NCBI GenBank assembly: GCA_040954595.2 | Contig: CM082587.2 | Span: forward strand, 8,494,001 to 8,558,000 | DNA length: 64,000 bases | Direction of reading: 5' to 3' | Source of the DNA: Balanoglossus misakiensis | Lineage: Eukaryota > Hemichordata | Part shown: in pieces, positions 61,998 to 64,000 of the stretch | How positions within the stretch are numbered: position 1 is the stretch's first letter | Layout of the letters: the number at the start of each line of letters is the position of its first letter | The notes under the pieces: generated by a model | The model's database searches: none | Told to the model about the DNA's origin: nothing | What the model saw: only the letters and a program-made list of their open reading frames with translations | Made by a program: the position numbers and the translations under genes

Positions 61998-64000
61998 CTG
62001 TGGAGAATAGATCAGAAGAAATTCAGGAAAATCTGACACTCATTTCTTGAAATCATCTCATGACTGGAAATATCAGTTTTCTATGAAAGCTCCATTAGCT
62101 GTAACTTTTTTCAGTGTGTTTGTTTTGAGTATCTACTGCAGTTTCTTGTTCAAATCCCTTAAACATGGTGAATTGCAATTATCCAGCTTTTTAAACACAA
62201 CCTATAAATATATAGTCAGCATTGTTATTGTGCAAAATTTGTATTTAAGTCCGGACTAGAATTAATTTGTCAACAATAACAATGGTGGTTACACACCTAC
62301 AGGCTATGTAGGCAAGCTGAGTACTGGGTATGCAATGTATCATGCTGTTTGGAGAACTTTGCCCCAAATAGCAACTACTGTGCAGCTATGCTGTACACTG
62401 ATCACAAAAATCCCTTTATTAGGATGCAGCTCTTGCTATTATGATGGTGCAGATGATTTTTGACATTGGCCGTGTTTTTCACTCATTAGCAAAGATAAAT
62501 TAATTATTAGAAAAATGTTGGTCTCATTAGCAGACTGATTAGGTGTTATTGGTGTGAATTCCATCTACAAGAATTTCTGGCAGTTTTTCTCAACTTATTT
62601 CATCTTGTCTGTGCTTGTGACCACATTGCAAGGTATTGGTGGTGTTTGATAGTTGTAAATGTGCAGGTGAAGTAAAAACCCTCAAAAACAACAGCTTTAC
62701 AATACAATACACCTGTATACTCTTTTTTACATTTGCCAGCACACGCACACACACGCACGCACACATGCATGCAATATGTAGATTCGAACTGCTGATTCCA
62801 ATTGCAGTGATCTATTGAATGTATTAACTGCCATCAAAACTTGCTACATTATGTGCATAATGATGTCGAAATCCCCAAGTCTGATTATGGTCTGTCATTT
62901 CCATGGCAACAAGTTACATATTTGATGATCATATGATAGCATATTGATCATTTAGATGTAACTCTTCTCGAGACAAATTTTCTTACAATGGAAAGAACCT
63001 GAATTGAAAAACAGCAGATGAATGTACATACACAATTTTACATCATAATGCACTGTACAAGTGAACAGCTGATTTCTCTAGACTGATCAATTCTGACTTT
63101 CAATTTTCTATTGGAATTGGTTGTGTTAGGTACTTACAACAAATGGTGTTTGCATTAGATGGTGATATTTCAACCATATTGAAACTCCCAATGCTAATGC
63201 TAAGTATTATGGAAATAAAAATTTGCTTTTGAGGAGTCAAGATGTCAAGATTGGATGACCAACATTTTCACAAATGATATATGCCACATAAGACAGTTGG
63301 CATGAACTGTCAGATGTGACATACATGATTTGTAAAAATGTTGGTCATCCATTCTAATATAAAGCTGAACTCTTATTTTCATATACATGTAGTTTAACAT
63401 TGGGAGCTCTGAAAATGTGCAGCGTAGAAATTGTGTTGACCAGCATGTTGGCCACTGTGCATTGAAGTACATGGACGGTCAGTACAAACTGAGGCTTTAG
63501 GTTTGACAATTACCTGTGGCACCTGTCATACGATGATACACATCACGTACCATGGACAGAGGAATAATGGTTAATAAGAAAAACAGTACAGATGAAAATG
63601 AATGTTAAACATGAATGACAAAGACAGATATGGACATGAACACTTGAGCAATTTGAAGGTCAACAGAGTCACACAACACCATGCAGTCAAGAGACACTGC
63701 AAACATTTGGCACATACACGTAAACAAATTTCAATGCCTGTTTTAAATGGACAAAGTCTCTCTCTCGCTGCCCTTTTTCTATTAAGTATGTTTGATACAA
63801 TACACCGTTTATGTTAATGAATATGTGGATATATAGTGAATCAACATTCGACCACACACACCTTCCACCCCACTTGTAGACACAAGAGTGAACAAATTCG
63901 CCAAAATGAATACCCGGTCTCTACCATTTATTCATTTTGACGAGATTTTTACTCTCATATCCTACAAACGAAGAATTGAAGAATACATTAAGAAAGCTAC
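61998..64000. other. Probable intron of the minus-strand gene
   Basis: AT-rich sequence with a short (CACACG)n-like patch near 62745-62770. A minus-strand donor-like site (GCCACAG|GTAATT) lies at about 63513-63520, but no exon with matching phase could be built from it. Nothing else supported. Confidence 0.35.

Noticed and set aside
63500-63570. Possible upstream exon of the 61911-61997 gene ending GCCACAG|GTAATT
   Set aside because: No acceptor upstream on the minus strand, and the phase does not fit the final exon.

Overview
This is a eukaryotic, AT-rich animal genomic window with intron-rich protein genes, many microsatellites and several fold-back/MITE-like elements. The gene families (a DOK-type adaptor, an A1CF-like RNA-binding protein, complex I NDUFV3-like proteins, and a receptor tyrosine kinase combining a mucin-type WxxW module with cadherin, EGF, Ig and HYR modules) and the recurring TAGGCCTA-type words point to an invertebrate deuterostome (acorn worm, echinoderm or lancelet). 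That placement is inference. No prokaryotic or viral gene is recognised. Exon boundaries were read by eye from GT/AG signals and phase continuity; there is no transcript evidence.

Layout. About 46-6288 (+) is the 3' part of a DOK-family docking protein (PH, PTB, long tyrosine-rich tail); its 5' end lies outside the window. 6289-12693 is 3' UTR and intergenic DNA. 12694-28979 (-) is a complete A1CF/RBM46/RBM47-family gene of nine coding exons and about 626 codons (three RRMs, a dsRBD-like module, a Gly/Tyr-rich tail) with a 9.2-kb first coding intron. 28980-34064 is mainly intergenic and contains a fold-back element. 34065-48475 (+) is a complete receptor tyrosine kinase gene of 23 coding exons whose phases all agree and which give about 1022 residues.

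50175-54813 and 57197-59812 (+) are two tandem genes for NDUFV3-like mitochondrial complex I subunits. Both have a short first exon encoding a mitochondrial presequence and a last exon encoding the same short C-terminal domain. The second copy is ordinary in size (127 aa). The first has a giant middle exon with exactly twenty 120-bp (40-aa) repeats, extremely rich in Ala and Glu. At 61911-61997 (-) lies what looks like the last coding exon of an unrecognised gene converging on this pair.

The genes are independent loci with no operon-like logic. The two most notable items are the unusual ectodomain of the receptor kinase and the duplicated NDUFV3-like pair with its acidic repeat exon.
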